A DNA stretch of 64,000 nucleotides from SZUA-430 sp044220975 (GTDB lineage Bacteria > Pseudomonadota > Alphaproteobacteria > Micropepsales > Micropepsaceae). Positions within the stretch are counted from its first letter, which is position 1. Each line of letters begins with the position of its first letter. This document shows, piece after piece, positions 50,942-59,975 of the stretch. Under the pieces are notes generated by a model. That model was not told the origin of the DNA. It searched no databases and saw only the letters and a list, made by a program, of their open reading frames with translations. The DNA lies in NCBI GenBank assembly GCA_044220975.1, contig JBGAPZ010000019.1, positions 1-64,000 on the forward strand. Direction: 5' to 3'. Made by a program: the position numbers and the translations under genes.

Positions 50942-50999
50942 TTCGGTTTCTCCGTCGTTTACTGACGGCGCCAGATTGGCAAAAAGACAGATAATCGAT

Positions 51000-51029
51000 A
51001 AGTTGCTAACTTCGTTGATCCGCTATACG
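51000..51029 (+). promoter_or_regulatory. Divergent LysR promoter with palindrome
   Basis: AAGTTgctAACTT (51000-51012) is a palindrome of the T-N11-A kind bound by LysR regulators. TATACG (51024-51029) is a likely -10 for the LysR gene, ending seven bases before its ATG, and no ribosome binding site is present; a leaderless mRNA is likely. Confidence 0.45.
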
Positions 51030-51036
51030 TAAATAT

Positions 51037-51927
51037 ATGAACTCAGAACCGGACTGGACGCTCTATCGAACGTTTCTAACCGTCGCGAAGCTTGGCTCTC
51101 TGTCGGCGGCCGCCCGCGACTTGGGTCTCACGCAGCCGACGGTTGCGCGGCACGTCGAGAGCTTGGAGGGCGAGCTAGAGCTCGATCTATTCGTGCGTTC
51201 TCCACGCGGGTTGATTCCAACCGACATCGCACTCGCGTTGGTGCCGCAAGCCGAGGCGATCGCTGCGTCGGCCGCAACGCTGCTTCGAACCGCGGCGAGC
51301 GGCAAAGGCGAGATGACGGGCAGTGTGCGTGTCAGCGCCAGCGAGGTTATGGGCGTCGAGCGTCTGCCGCGCATTCTCGCCGATCTGCGCCGCGCGTATC
51401 CGCGTATCGATATCCAATTGGTCCTTTCGGACACAGTTCAAGATTTGCTTTCGCGCGAAGCCGATGTCGCCGTGCGGCAAGTTTTGCCGACGCAAAGCGC
51501 TCTGCTCGCCAAGAAGCTGAGGCCGACCGTGATCGGGCTCTATGCGCATCGCTCCTATTTGAAGCGCCGCGGCGAACCGCGCTCGTTGAACGAACTCGCC
51601 GATCACGATTTGATCGGTTTCGATCGATGGAGCTCCGGCACGCGGGAGATGCTGCGGCGCTTTCCCCAGGTTGAGCGGGCTCGCTTCGCGTTGCGCACGG
51701 ATAGCGACCTCGCCAAACACGCGGCGGTCAGGGCCGGGCTCGGTATCAGTCTGATGCAGGCAAACATCGCCGAGCGCGAAGTGGATTTGAAACGCGTCTT
51801 GTCCGACAAAGTCTCGATCGACCTGCCGCTCTGGATCGTGATGCACGAGGATCTGAAGTCCAGCGCGGTTTGCCGCGCTGCCTTCAATGCGTTGGCGACG
51901 GGTCTATCCGCGCGCGAACGGCGTTAG
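51037..51927 (+). CDS. LysR-family transcriptional regulator
   Basis: The 296-residue product has the N-terminal LysR HTH (TVAKLGSLSAAARDLGLTQPTVARHVESLE, residues about 16-45) followed by a periplasmic-binding-like effector domain. It is divergent from the four-helix membrane protein, its probable target, across a 95-bp spacer. The co-inducer is unknown. Its stop overlaps the stop of the convergent Sel1-like gene by a few bases. Confidence 0.9.
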   Translation: MNSEPDWTLYRTFLTVAKLGSLSAAARDLGLTQPTVARHVESLEGELELDLFVRSPRGLIPTDIALALVPQAEAIAASAATLLRTAASGKGEMTGSVRVSASEVMGVERLPRILADLRRAYPRIDIQLVLSDTVQDLLSREADVAVRQVLPTQSALLAKKLRPTVIGLYAHRSYLKRRGEPRSLNELADHDLIGFDRWSSGTREMLRRFPQVERARFALRTDSDLAKHAAVRAGLGISLMQANIAEREVDLKRVLSDKVSIDLPLWIVMHEDLKSSAVCRAAFNALATGLSARERR

Positions 51928-52607
51928 TGGTTTTCCGACACGGGCAATGGGCCGGATAGCGGTTTGAACGATTTCGCTTTGGCGTGGGCTTCGGCGCGTT
52001 GGGCGGGGGTGAGTTTGCCGTGGAGTGCGCCCATCGCGGAATCGGGCGGCGGCTTCATGATGTCAAACTTCGTTTCGGGCAACATCTTGAAGCCCTCCAT
52101 CGCGCCGAGGATGTACCACGTATAGGCTTCGACGACGTCGGTGCGGCCGGCATCGCCGGTCTCGAGCATGAGCCCGATGTTGTACATCGCGGGGCCGTGG
52201 CCGTACTTCGCCGCCCACAAATACCAGCGTGCTGCTTCGGGCAAACTTTCGGGAACGCCGTAGCCGTTGTCGTACATCGTTCCCAAATCCATCATGGAGC
52301 GGCGTTCGCCACCCATCGCGGCTTGCAAGTGGTACTTGCGCGCTTTCTCAAAATCGCGCTGCACCACGTTCGGCTTGCCGTCCATGTATTCGACGCCCAA
52401 GCGGCGGGCGGATTCGACGTCGCCCTGGGCCGCATGTTCCGTCCACCACGCGAGGGCTTCGGGGTATTGACCGCGACGGAAAAGGTCATCGCCTTCGGAG
52501 CGCACGGCCGGCGCCGTTTGTTCGGCCTGGGCGACGATCGTGTGGGCGGCGAAGGGTGCGCTTGCGGCGACGACAACGGCGAGGGCGAGGCGAGCGAGAG
52601 CGTTCAT
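51924..52607 (-). CDS. Exported Sel1-like repeat protein
   Basis: The 227-residue protein has a signal peptide (about residues 1-26, ending in AQAEQ) and several Sel1-like helical repeats, for instance RSMMDLGTMYDNGYGVPESLPEAARWY and GPAMYNIGLMLETGDAG. These proteins act as protein-interaction scaffolds in the periplasm; the partner is unknown. ATG 52607 is used because the longer frame to 52760 has no signal peptide at its start. Confidence 0.82.
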   Translation of the reverse strand: MNALARLALAVVVAASAPFAAHTIVAQAEQTAPAVRSEGDDLFRRGQYPEALAWWTEHAAQGDVESARRLGVEYMDGKPNVVQRDFEKARKYHLQAAMGGERRSMMDLGTMYDNGYGVPESLPEAARWYLWAAKYGHGPAMYNIGLMLETGDAGRTDVVEAYTWYILGAMEGFKMLPETKFDIMKPPPDSAMGALHGKLTPAQRAEAHAKAKSFKPLSGPLPVSENH

Positions 52608-52759
52608 CGATGTTTCCACGCATGTACTTGGGGTGCCCAACTTTGCCGGGGCGGACCTCGAAATGCTAGTGGCCAAAAGACAGGTGTCCCGCTTCACAGG
52701 TGGCTTGAAGCTTTGTGGCCTATTGCGCATGGTCCGGCCCACAAAAAGGGAACGATCCA

Positions 52760-53371
52760 ATGGCGTTGAAGATTGTGGGGTCCGGCCTCGGCCGGACGGG
52801 AACCAAGTCGATGCAGACCGCGCTCAACATGCTGGGGTTCGGGCCGTGTCATCACATGGTGGAGGTGTTCGCGCATCCGGAGAGCATGGCGCTTTGGATC
52901 GAAGCCGGTCATGGCCGGGGCGATTGGGATGCGATCTTCGCCGACTACAAGTCGATGGTCGATTTCCCCGGCGCACATTATTGGCGCCAGCTCGCCGCGC
53001 ATTATCCGAACGCGAAGGTGCTGCATACCGAGCGCGATCCCGACAAGTGGTTCGATTCAACGCAGGCCACAATCTTGGCGCCGGGTTCGCCGGTCACGCA
53101 GAACGACGGTCCGATGGCGCTATTCTTTCAAAGTTTCACCAAAGACTTTCGCGCGCATATGCACGACCGCGCGTTCATGACGGACTATTTCCGCCGGCAC
53201 AACGAAGAGGTCAAGCGTACGATCGCGCCGGAGCGGTTGCTCGTCTATGAGGCGGGGCAGGGCTGGGAGCCGTTGTGCAAGTTCCTGGGCGTGAGCGTGC
53301 CGGATGCGCCGTACCCGTCCGAGAATTCAAGTGCGGAATTCCAAGCTCGCGTCGCGTCGGGACGGCATTGA
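52760..53371 (+). CDS. Sulfotransferase-family protein
   Basis: The 203-residue protein resembles small bacterial sulfotransferases/Stf0-type P-loop proteins. The PAPS 5'-phosphosulfate loop is GSGLGRTGTKSMQTAL at the N-terminus and a later VLHTERDPDKWFDS carries the 3'-phosphate-binding Arg/Ser. It is shorter than classical sulfotransferases, and the substrate is unknown. AAAAAGGGAA precedes ATG 52760. It is followed 16 bp later by the glutaredoxin-type arsC. Confidence 0.75.
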   Translation: MALKIVGSGLGRTGTKSMQTALNMLGFGPCHHMVEVFAHPESMALWIEAGHGRGDWDAIFADYKSMVDFPGAHYWRQLAAHYPNAKVLHTERDPDKWFDSTQATILAPGSPVTQNDGPMALFFQSFTKDFRAHMHDRAFMTDYFRRHNEEVKRTIAPERLLVYEAGQGWEPLCKFLGVSVPDAPYPSENSSAEFQARVASGRH

Positions 53372-53387
53372 AACGGGGCCAATCGAA

Positions 53388-53750
53388 ATGGCGGCGAAGG
53401 TTACGATCTATCACAACCCAAAATGCGGGACTTCGCGCAACGTGCTTGCGCTCATTCGCGAGGCGGGGATCGAGCCCACGGTGATCGAATATCTGAAGCA
53501 TCCGCCGTCACGAACCGAACTGCTGTCGCTGATCAAGCGGTCCGGTGGAACAGTGCGCGACATGCTGCGCGCGAAGGAGGCCCTTGCCGATGAGCTTGGG
53601 CTTAACGATGCGAAGGTGAGCGAGGCGAAGATCGTGGACGCGATGATGGCGCATCCGATCCTGATCAACCGGCCGATCGTGGTGACCGAGCGCATCGTAA
53701 AATTGTGCCGGCCGTCAGAGACAGTCCACGAGATTTTGCCGAAGAAATGA
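53388..53750 (+). CDS. arsC: Glutaredoxin-type arsenate reductase/Spx-like protein
   Basis: A 120-residue ArsC/Spx family thioredoxin fold with the single catalytic Cys in NPKCGTSRNVLAL and the downstream Arg in HPILINRPIVVTE. This family is unrelated to the thioredoxin-coupled ArsC at 6732-7202 and uses glutathione and glutaredoxin. It has no ars neighbours, so its physiological role may be different. ATG 53388 is the natural start of the fold. Confidence 0.85.
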   Translation: MAAKVTIYHNPKCGTSRNVLALIREAGIEPTVIEYLKHPPSRTELLSLIKRSGGTVRDMLRAKEALADELGLNDAKVSEAKIVDAMMAHPILINRPIVVTERIVKLCRPSETVHEILPKK

Positions 53751-53757
53751 GGGTGCC

Positions 53758-54720
53758 ATGAAAGCTGCCGTCTACTACGAGAATGGTCCGCCGTCCGTAT
53801 TGAAGTATGAGGATGTCGAGGATCCGATTTGTTATGCGCCGGGTGTCGTCATCAAGGTCGAGGCGGTTTCGATCGAAGGCGGCGATACGCTGAACCGCCT
53901 TGGCGGCGCCCTAATCACTTCGCCGCATATCGTCGGGTATCAGGCGGCCGGAACGATCGTTCAGGTCGGAAAAGAGGTCACGCACCTCAAAGTTGGGCAG
54001 AAGGTTGTGACGGTGAACGCGTTCGGTAGCCACGCGGAATTGCGCGCGGTGCCTGCGCGCAATGCGTGGGTCATTCCGGACGGGTTCGACGTGCGCGAAG
54101 CTTCGGCAATTCCGGTACCGTTCGGGACGGCGGATGATTGCTTGTTCGAGTTCGGGCGGCTGAAGGCCGGCGAGACCGTGCTAGTGCAAGCGGGTGCCGG
54201 CGCGGTCGGGATCGCGGCCATTCAGCTGGCAAAGCGAGCCGGTGCGCGCGTGCTTGCGACGGCATCCAGCGACGAGCGGCTCGCGAAGTTGAAGCCGCTC
54301 GGCATGGATCACGGCATCAACTATGCGAAGCAAGACGTGGTGCAAGAGGTGATGAAGTTCACCGACAACAAGGGTGCCGACGTCGTGGTCGATCCGGTCG
54401 GCGGGTCGACGTTACAGAAAAGCCTGCTGTCGCTGGCGGCGCGCGGGCGCTGTTCAATGGTCGGCAATGCGGGGCGCGAGGCGCAGAAGCTGGATGTGTC
54501 GAGCTTGATGGCGGGCAACCGGTCGCTTACCGGCGTGTTCTTAGGCGCCGAGATTTTCACCGACCGCGTGCACGACATGATCCAACGCCACATCGACGAC
54601 GCGGCGAAGGGGAAGCTCAAGGTCGTGATCGACAAGACGTTTCCGTTGAAGGATGCGGCTGCCGCGCACGCCTATATCGAGAGCCGTCAGGCGGTCGGGC
54701 GGGTGTTGTTGATACCTTAG
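53758..54720 (+). CDS. Zinc-independent quinone oxidoreductase (MDR family)
   Basis: The 320-residue protein belongs to the medium-chain dehydrogenase/quinone reductase family. It has the NADPH loop AGAGAVGIAAIQLAKRAGARVLAT and lacks the zinc-ligand cysteines of alcohol dehydrogenases. It reduces quinones or enones with NADPH. It starts seven bases after the ArsC stop and ends by overlapping the convergent coiled-coil gene. Confidence 0.87.
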   Translation: MKAAVYYENGPPSVLKYEDVEDPICYAPGVVIKVEAVSIEGGDTLNRLGGALITSPHIVGYQAAGTIVQVGKEVTHLKVGQKVVTVNAFGSHAELRAVPARNAWVIPDGFDVREASAIPVPFGTADDCLFEFGRLKAGETVLVQAGAGAVGIAAIQLAKRAGARVLATASSDERLAKLKPLGMDHGINYAKQDVVQEVMKFTDNKGADVVVDPVGGSTLQKSLLSLAARGRCSMVGNAGREAQKLDVSSLMAGNRSLTGVFLGAEIFTDRVHDMIQRHIDDAAKGKLKVVIDKTFPLKDAAAAHAYIESRQAVGRVLLIP

Positions 54721-56156
54721 AACCGTCCGCCCGTGCGGAAGCCGCCGCGGCCGCCGCCGATTTTTATGCCGCCGATTTTGGGAAAGCCGCTTGAGGGCAG
54801 GCGGAAGCCACCGTCCCAAGGACTTTTGCGGCGCCGGTCGTCGTCATCGTCGTCGTCCCAGTCGCGCCTTCGGCTGTAGCCGCGGTTGAAGACGTCCCAA
54901 AGGACGGCACCTTGGATCGCGCCGCGGACGATGCCGCCGATTAGATCGCCAAGCGCGTCGTTGCGGTCGAGTTGGAACTGGCCCCAGGGGCCGTCGTAAT
55001 TGTTCGCGCGGACCTTATCGCGAACGCCTTCGAGTTCGCTGCGGCGGCGAGCGATTTCGCGGGTCTCGTCGCGGATCTTCGCGACCTCGGTTTCGGCTTT
55101 TGCAATTGCGTTTTGCGCGAGTTCGATCTGCTGCACCAGCCGGTCGTCGTCGGTCGTGCGGGTCGTGCGCGCTTCGCGGTACATGGTTTGCAGGTCTTCA
55201 CGCGCGATCGCCTGGGAGAGCACGGCGAGCGCCTCATCGTGGGCACGGCGGTCGCCTTCATCCAGAAGTTTCGTGCGTTCTTGGTCGAGCGCGGCTAGCG
55301 CTGCTTGTGTTTTGGCGAGCGCTTCGCTTGCTGCCTTCAGGTCCGCTTGAGCGGTAGCAAGTTTCGTTTCGAGGGAAAGGATGCCCGCTCCCACGAGGGC
55401 CGCCCGCTCGATCTCTTCCAGCTTGTGATCTTCGTCTGCGACGCGCTTGACGAGCTCGGTCGCGTGTTCGCGCAGGCGCAGGGGAATTTCGTTCAGCAAC
55501 GCGTAGTTCGGCCGCGCCGTTTCGTAACCGACAACGCGCGCGACCCAGCGGTCGATGGTGCGCGCGAAGTTGCCTGCTTTGTAATCCGCGGTCGCGAACT
55601 TGCGTTTCCACAAATACATGAATAGCGGATCGGCTTCGTAGGGTTTGCGCTTCGCGCCGAGGTCGGCTTCCGATTGTTTCGCCTTGTCTTCGGCCGCTCC
55701 AGCGACGCTTGTGACTTCCGTCAGCCGCGCCTTTTGCGCGGTCCAGGCGGGGTCGGACGCCAACTTCTGTTCGACATCGTGTTGCAGCGCTTTGATCGGT
55801 TCGCCCGCGGCTTCGACCGCGGCGGTCTTGGCGCGATGGTCGGCTTCGGCAGCGACGACGCCGCTTTGCGCGCCGCCGTGGCGGATCAAGAGTTGATCGA
55901 GTTTCGCCTTGTGGGTGCGCAGCAAGTCCAACGCTCGGCGTTCGGCGGCGTCGAGGTCGCCCACGATCTCGTTGCGCACGAGCGCGTCTAGGCGGATGAG
56001 CGCCAGGCCGCGAAAGCTATCGGCGAGCTGCTTGCGCTGGCGTTCGGCTTCGCCGGCGGCAGACGCCAGCACCGCCGCCAAGCGGTTCTCGTTCGAGCGG
56101 ACGCCGGCGATGGCGCTTTCGACTTCGGAGAGAGCGTCGCGACTGGATACCAACAT
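54717..56156 (-). CDS. Large coiled-coil protein with Asp-rich and Gly-rich tail
   Basis: The 479-residue protein is almost entirely heptad-like helix for residues 1-370, then a short WGQFQLDRNDALGDLIGGIVRG segment, an acidic D-run (DDDDDDD) and a Gly/Arg-rich C-terminus (PSSGFPKIGGIKIGGGRGG). No signal peptide or clear membrane segment. I do not recognise it. It directly follows a DUF6384 gene (stop TAG immediately before its ATG) and is the last of a three-gene unit. Confidence 0.75.
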   Translation of the reverse strand: MLVSSRDALSEVESAIAGVRSNENRLAAVLASAAGEAERQRKQLADSFRGLALIRLDALVRNEIVGDLDAAERRALDLLRTHKAKLDQLLIRHGGAQSGVVAAEADHRAKTAAVEAAGEPIKALQHDVEQKLASDPAWTAQKARLTEVTSVAGAAEDKAKQSEADLGAKRKPYEADPLFMYLWKRKFATADYKAGNFARTIDRWVARVVGYETARPNYALLNEIPLRLREHATELVKRVADEDHKLEEIERAALVGAGILSLETKLATAQADLKAASEALAKTQAALAALDQERTKLLDEGDRRAHDEALAVLSQAIAREDLQTMYREARTTRTTDDDRLVQQIELAQNAIAKAETEVAKIRDETREIARRRSELEGVRDKVRANNYDGPWGQFQLDRNDALGDLIGGIVRGAIQGAVLWDVFNRGYSRRRDWDDDDDDDRRRKSPWDGGFRLPSSGFPKIGGIKIGGGRGGFRTGGRF

Positions 56157-57104
56157 CTACTCGTCGTCCCACGATGTGATGGCGCCTGGAAGCACCGACA
56201 TTGTGTAACGGGGGTCGATTTCGCCGCGCTGCTTTTGGCCCAGGATGCGGTTCTCGATGATGCCGTTATCGCGCTTGTCGCGGGCGACGGCGTCGAACGT
56301 CGCTTGGGGCACGCGCTGCCCCCAAGCGTTGACGTTGTAGCTGCGGCCGTCTTCCTCGTTTGTGACGGGCATGGTGAGCGTGCGGCCGTCGGCACCGATG
56401 GGTTCGACCACGATGTAGTAGTTGCGCGCGCTCTCGTTCACGTTCGGGATGCGGAAGAATCCGGTCGTGCCGTCGGCAACGATGCGCAGTTGGTAGGTCT
56501 GGACGAGTTTCGCGCGCAAGGTTTCCAAGTTCGCGATGGCCGTTCGCGCGCCGGTGGCATCGTTCACGGCCAGCGCCGCTTGGCCGTCGCGGAGCAGGCC
56601 GCCGGCTTCTGCTTTGACTGAATCGACCCGGGCTTCGGCGATGACGGCGGTGTGGGCGGCAGCGAGCGACTTCGGCAGCGTTTCGGTGAGTTCGATGCGA
56701 GCGGATTCGGTCGCGCGCTCGGCTGGGACGACGACGCCGTAGTGGTAACCGCCCCAGAGCGCGGTCACGCCAATCAGCAGCGCGCTTGTCCAACCGACAA
56801 TCATGCCGCGCCTGACCCACATGAGCGCGAGCGATCGGCTGAGGCCCGGTAACGGTGCCGTATAGGTGAAGCGGCTTTCCTTCAGCGCTTTGATACCTTC
56901 GTCGATGGCGCCGTCCGTGACCTCGATGCCCTGGCTTTTGTAAATTTCGCGCAGGCGCTTTCTGAGATCGTCGTCGCGATTGGCCTGGCCGAGTTCACGC
57001 TCGACCAGAAGCTCGCGCTGACGGATCGTGTCGACCACGTCCATCGCGACCATCAGTTCGTCGAGGGTCTGCGGCTTGGTCGCGACCGCGGTGGCGCCTG
57101 ACAT
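56157..57104 (-). CDS. DUF6384 membrane protein
   Basis: The 315-residue protein matches DUF6384: a cytoplasmic N-terminus (QTLDELMVAMDVVDTIRQRE), one membrane segment (about residues 100-120, VGWTSALLIGVTALWGGYHY) and a large outer domain with RIPNVNESARNYYIVVEPIG. The function is not established. It is coupled to the upstream helical gene by an overlapping ATGA and lies directly before the coiled-coil gene. Confidence 0.78.
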   Translation of the reverse strand: MSGATAVATKPQTLDELMVAMDVVDTIRQRELLVERELGQANRDDDLRKRLREIYKSQGIEVTDGAIDEGIKALKESRFTYTAPLPGLSRSLALMWVRRGMIVGWTSALLIGVTALWGGYHYGVVVPAERATESARIELTETLPKSLAAAHTAVIAEARVDSVKAEAGGLLRDGQAALAVNDATGARTAIANLETLRAKLVQTYQLRIVADGTTGFFRIPNVNESARNYYIVVEPIGADGRTLTMPVTNEEDGRSYNVNAWGQRVPQATFDAVARDKRDNGIIENRILGQKQRGEIDPRYTMSVLPGAITSWDDE

Positions 57105-58279
57105 CAGAGGTTGAAGGCTTTCCCTTGGGCGACGAGGGCCGCGAGCCGGCGTTTGCCGTCTTCGACGGCGTCGCGGATCTCAGCCGAGTTTTGGGTCGCG
57201 AGCTTACGCATCTCGTCGATAATGATGCGCGACTTTTCTTGGAAGTTCACGACGCTGTCGACGAGCTTCTTCACCGCGTCGGCGCGAATGGTCGGTCCGT
57301 AGCCGGCGCGAACCGCCGCTTCCTGCACCTTGTCGCCAATTTCGGAGAGAACCTCGATCGACTTCGAGACGCCTTCCTTCATCGCGTTCACGGTTTCGGT
57401 GGATTCGTGCAGGCCGAACATGCCGGTGAACGAGGCCTTGAGCGCGGTCAGAACCGTGTCGTTCGTCGAGAAGAACGAAACGGCTTGCGCGTAGATGCGT
57501 TCCTTCGCGCTCGTCGTTTGCATCAGGCGCGCCATGATGACTTCGGAGGTGTTGTAGCCGATCGTCAGGTTGTCGCTCAGATCCTTCGCGATCTGATAGC
57601 GTTTGTCCTCGTCCTGCGTTTGGCGAAGCACCTCGTCGCGTATGAGTTCGAGCTTCGCGCGCTCGGCGGGCTCGGTGCCTGCGAAGGTGGCGACGGCGTT
57701 CGCCGCCTCGTTCAGCTTCTTCTTTGCTTCGTCGAGTTTCCACTCGGCCTTCTTCAAGACCTCCAGCGCCATGACCTCGGATTGCTTCAAGGCGCCGCGG
57801 AAATCACGGTAGGCTTCCAGGATCGCGGCTTCACGCTCAATCTGGTTCTTCGTTTCCTTCGTGACGTTGATGTAGATCTGGCGGATTTTGTCGAAGCGGT
57901 CGGCAACGTCGCCACGCGTGAGCTTCATCCATGAGTTCGTCGCGCGCTCCCAGACGCTGACCTTGCCGTCGGAAATCTGATCGACCATCGCTTTCGCATC
58001 GTCGCGGATGGAGTTGAAGCCTTCGGTGATCTGGCGGTAGCGATCGCCTACCTGCATGGCGGCCACGTGTTCGCGTACGACTTCGTTGAAGTTCGATGCC
58101 TGGTTCAGCGTGCGGGCGATGATCGTGATGCGATCTTGGTCGAGATCCGATATCTGCTGGAGAAGCGCGTTGATCGGGGCGTCTTCGCCTTTGTTCGCGG
58201 GGACGATGCCCATTTCGCGCAAGGTTGAAAGTGCGCGGTCGAGATATTGCATAGGCGAGCGGACGACGACGTCGGACAT
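57104..58279 (-). CDS. All-helical protein (cell-surface-protein-type annotation), first gene of a three-gene unit
   Basis: The 391-residue protein has no signal peptide and is predicted all-helical, with several long stretches compatible with coiled coils (KKAEWKLDEAKKKLNEAAN). Similar proteins are annotated as cell surface proteins in alphaproteobacteria, without experimental basis known to me. The family of long helical membrane-associated stress proteins (TelA/PspA-like) is a structural analogy only. ATG 58279 has a GGAGGA site; the longer frame is not used. Confidence 0.75.
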   Translation of the reverse strand: MSDVVVRSPMQYLDRALSTLREMGIVPANKGEDAPINALLQQISDLDQDRITIIARTLNQASNFNEVVREHVAAMQVGDRYRQITEGFNSIRDDAKAMVDQISDGKVSVWERATNSWMKLTRGDVADRFDKIRQIYINVTKETKNQIEREAAILEAYRDFRGALKQSEVMALEVLKKAEWKLDEAKKKLNEAANAVATFAGTEPAERAKLELIRDEVLRQTQDEDKRYQIAKDLSDNLTIGYNTSEVIMARLMQTTSAKERIYAQAVSFFSTNDTVLTALKASFTGMFGLHESTETVNAMKEGVSKSIEVLSEIGDKVQEAAVRAGYGPTIRADAVKKLVDSVVNFQEKSRIIIDEMRKLATQNSAEIRDAVEDGKRRLAALVAQGKAFNL

Positions 58280-58373
58280 CAAAGGTTCCTCCCAGCGGAA
58301 ACGCGCGGAAACATGTGGCCCCTTCACGGCGGTTGTGCAAGGTTTGCGCGTAAATTATTGGCCGGAGATAGCG

Positions 58374-59156
58374 ATGATAAGGGCCGGAATCGGCGGTTGG
58401 AATTTCGCGGAATGGCGGGGGACGTTCTATCCGAAGGGGCATCCTCAGGCGAAGGAACTGGACTTTGCCTCCCGCGTGCTGACGTCGATCGAGATCAACG
58501 GCACGTTCTATCGCACGCCGTCGGCCGAGACGTTCGCGAAGTGGGCGGCGGAGGTTCCGGACGGGTTCGTGTTCTCCGTGAAGGGGCCGATGTCGGTTGT
58601 CGGCAAAGGCGTGCTCGCGGAGACGGGGCCTGCGCTGGAGCGGTTTTTTGGCAGCGGCGTTTTGGGGATGGGCGACCGGCTTGGCGCATTCTTCTGGCAG
58701 TTCATGCCGGCGAAGAAGTTCGATCCGAAAGATGTCGAAGCGTTTTTCAAGATGCTGCCGAAGGAAGCCAAGGGCCGGAAGCTGCGCCATGCCGTTGAAG
58801 CGCGGCACGCGACATTCGCGGTGCCGGAATTTGTCGAGTTGGCGCGAAAGTATGGTGTCGCGGTCGTGTTGGTGGACAGCGAGAAGCATCCGCTGATCGC
58901 CGATCCGACGTCGGACTTCATGTATCTGCGCTTGCAGCGGACACAGGAGAAGGTTGCGACCGGTTATAAGCCCGCTGAGATCAAGACGTGGGCAGCGCGC
59001 GCCAAGACATGGGACGCGGGCGGGGTGCCAGCAGATCTTGCGTTGATCGGAAAGAAGCCCGTGAAGCAGAAGCGCGACGTGTTCGTCTATTTCATCAGCG
59101 GTGCGAAGGTTCGTGCGCCGGCAGCCGCGCAGGCGTTGATCGGGGAAATTAGCTGA
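58374..59156 (+). CDS. DUF72 family TIM-barrel protein
   Basis: The 260-residue product belongs to DUF72 (YecE-like): RAGIGGWNFAEWRGTFYPKG at the start, the STIEINGTFYRTPSAETFAKW-like early core, FVFSVKGP and FFWQFMP. The function is unknown. GGAG precedes ATG 58374. It diverges from the three-gene helical unit across a 94-bp spacer. Confidence 0.88.
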   Translation: MIRAGIGGWNFAEWRGTFYPKGHPQAKELDFASRVLTSIEINGTFYRTPSAETFAKWAAEVPDGFVFSVKGPMSVVGKGVLAETGPALERFFGSGVLGMGDRLGAFFWQFMPAKKFDPKDVEAFFKMLPKEAKGRKLRHAVEARHATFAVPEFVELARKYGVAVVLVDSEKHPLIADPTSDFMYLRLQRTQEKVATGYKPAEIKTWAARAKTWDAGGVPADLALIGKKPVKQKRDVFVYFISGAKVRAPAAAQALIGEIS

Positions 59157-59362
59157 TTGGCCACCTCTGCTTAGTCAATTGGAAGTACTTATTGCGCGGT
59201 CTTAATAGACTGACCTGTCGTTTGCGGCCGTAAAGCCTGCGGACGTGCGCACGTTGCAAGCGAAACACTACAACTTCGACCCCACTTTACGTGGAAGTAA
59301 TGCTGAACGTGTAGGTATTCGCTCACGCCATCCTTGAGAATGGCCGGTGGGAGAAAAATACA
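59157..59362 (+). other. Intergenic region with presumed fimbrial operon promoter
   Basis: About 206 bp without a gene. I see no convincing sigma-70 or sigma-54 boxes or any operator. The pilin start at 59363 is preceded by GGGAG, so the leader includes a ribosome binding site. The promoter of the fimbrial operon must lie here or inside the DUF72 gene. Confidence 0.5.
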
Positions 59363-59857
59363 ATGAAAACGAAGCTCATGGGATTCGTCTGCGCGGCCGC
59401 ACTCGTGGCGATGCCTGCGGTCGGTATTGCGGCGACCGCGACGACGACGTTTCAGGTTACTGCGACCGTGATCTCGGTTTGCACAGTCAGTGCGACCGAC
59501 CTCGCGTTCGGCAACTACGACGCCAGCGCCGGTGCGCCGAACGACAACACCAGCACTGTCAGCGTCACGTGCTCGAACGGGTCGCCTTACACGGTTGCGC
59601 TCGATGCGGGCACCGGAACGGGCGCCACGGTGGCCGTTCGCCGTATGAGCAACGGCGGCAATACGCTCGACTACAGCATGTACACGACGGCGGGCCGCAC
59701 GACGGTTTGGGCTGACGGTACGGGCGGCACCTCGACGCAGGCGGGCACCGGTAATGGCGCCGGGCAGAACTTCACGGTCTTCGGCCGCATTCCGACCGGT
59801 CAGTTCGTGACCGCCGGCAGCTACGCCGACACGGTTACGGCGACCGTCACTTACTAA
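59363..59857 (+). CDS. Spore coat U/Csu-type fimbrial subunit 1
   Basis: A 164-residue pilin with a signal peptide (about residues 1-24, ending in GIAAT) and one SCPU domain: VTATVISVCTVSATDLAFGNY, a Cys in VTCSNGSPYTVALDAGTG, and the conserved MYTTAGRTTVWADG and VTATVTY ends. Such subunits are assembled by the chaperone and usher encoded just downstream into thin Csu-type fimbriae used in biofilm formation. It is closely similar in sequence to the second subunit gene that follows. Confidence 0.88.
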   Translation: MKTKLMGFVCAAALVAMPAVGIAATATTTFQVTATVISVCTVSATDLAFGNYDASAGAPNDNTSTVSVTCSNGSPYTVALDAGTGTGATVAVRRMSNGGNTLDYSMYTTAGRTTVWADGTGGTSTQAGTGNGAGQNFTVFGRIPTGQFVTAGSYADTVTATVTY

Positions 59858-59888
59858 GACGCGCTTCGCTTCTTGTCTCGAACGGCAC

Positions 59889-59909
59889 CCCAGCGGGTTA
59901 ACCGCTGGG
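59889..59909 (+). terminator. Stable hairpin between the two pilin genes
   Basis: CCCAGCGG (59889-59896) and CCGCTGGG (59902-59909) form a perfect 8-bp stem with a 5-base loop. No T-run follows. It may partially terminate or protect the first pilin mRNA, favouring its expression over the rest. Confidence 0.45.
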
Positions 59910-59975
59910 TAACCGTACTCGCGTACCGTTTATCCGTCGCCGCTTCTCATCATTGGCCGACGGAAAACAAAACTC

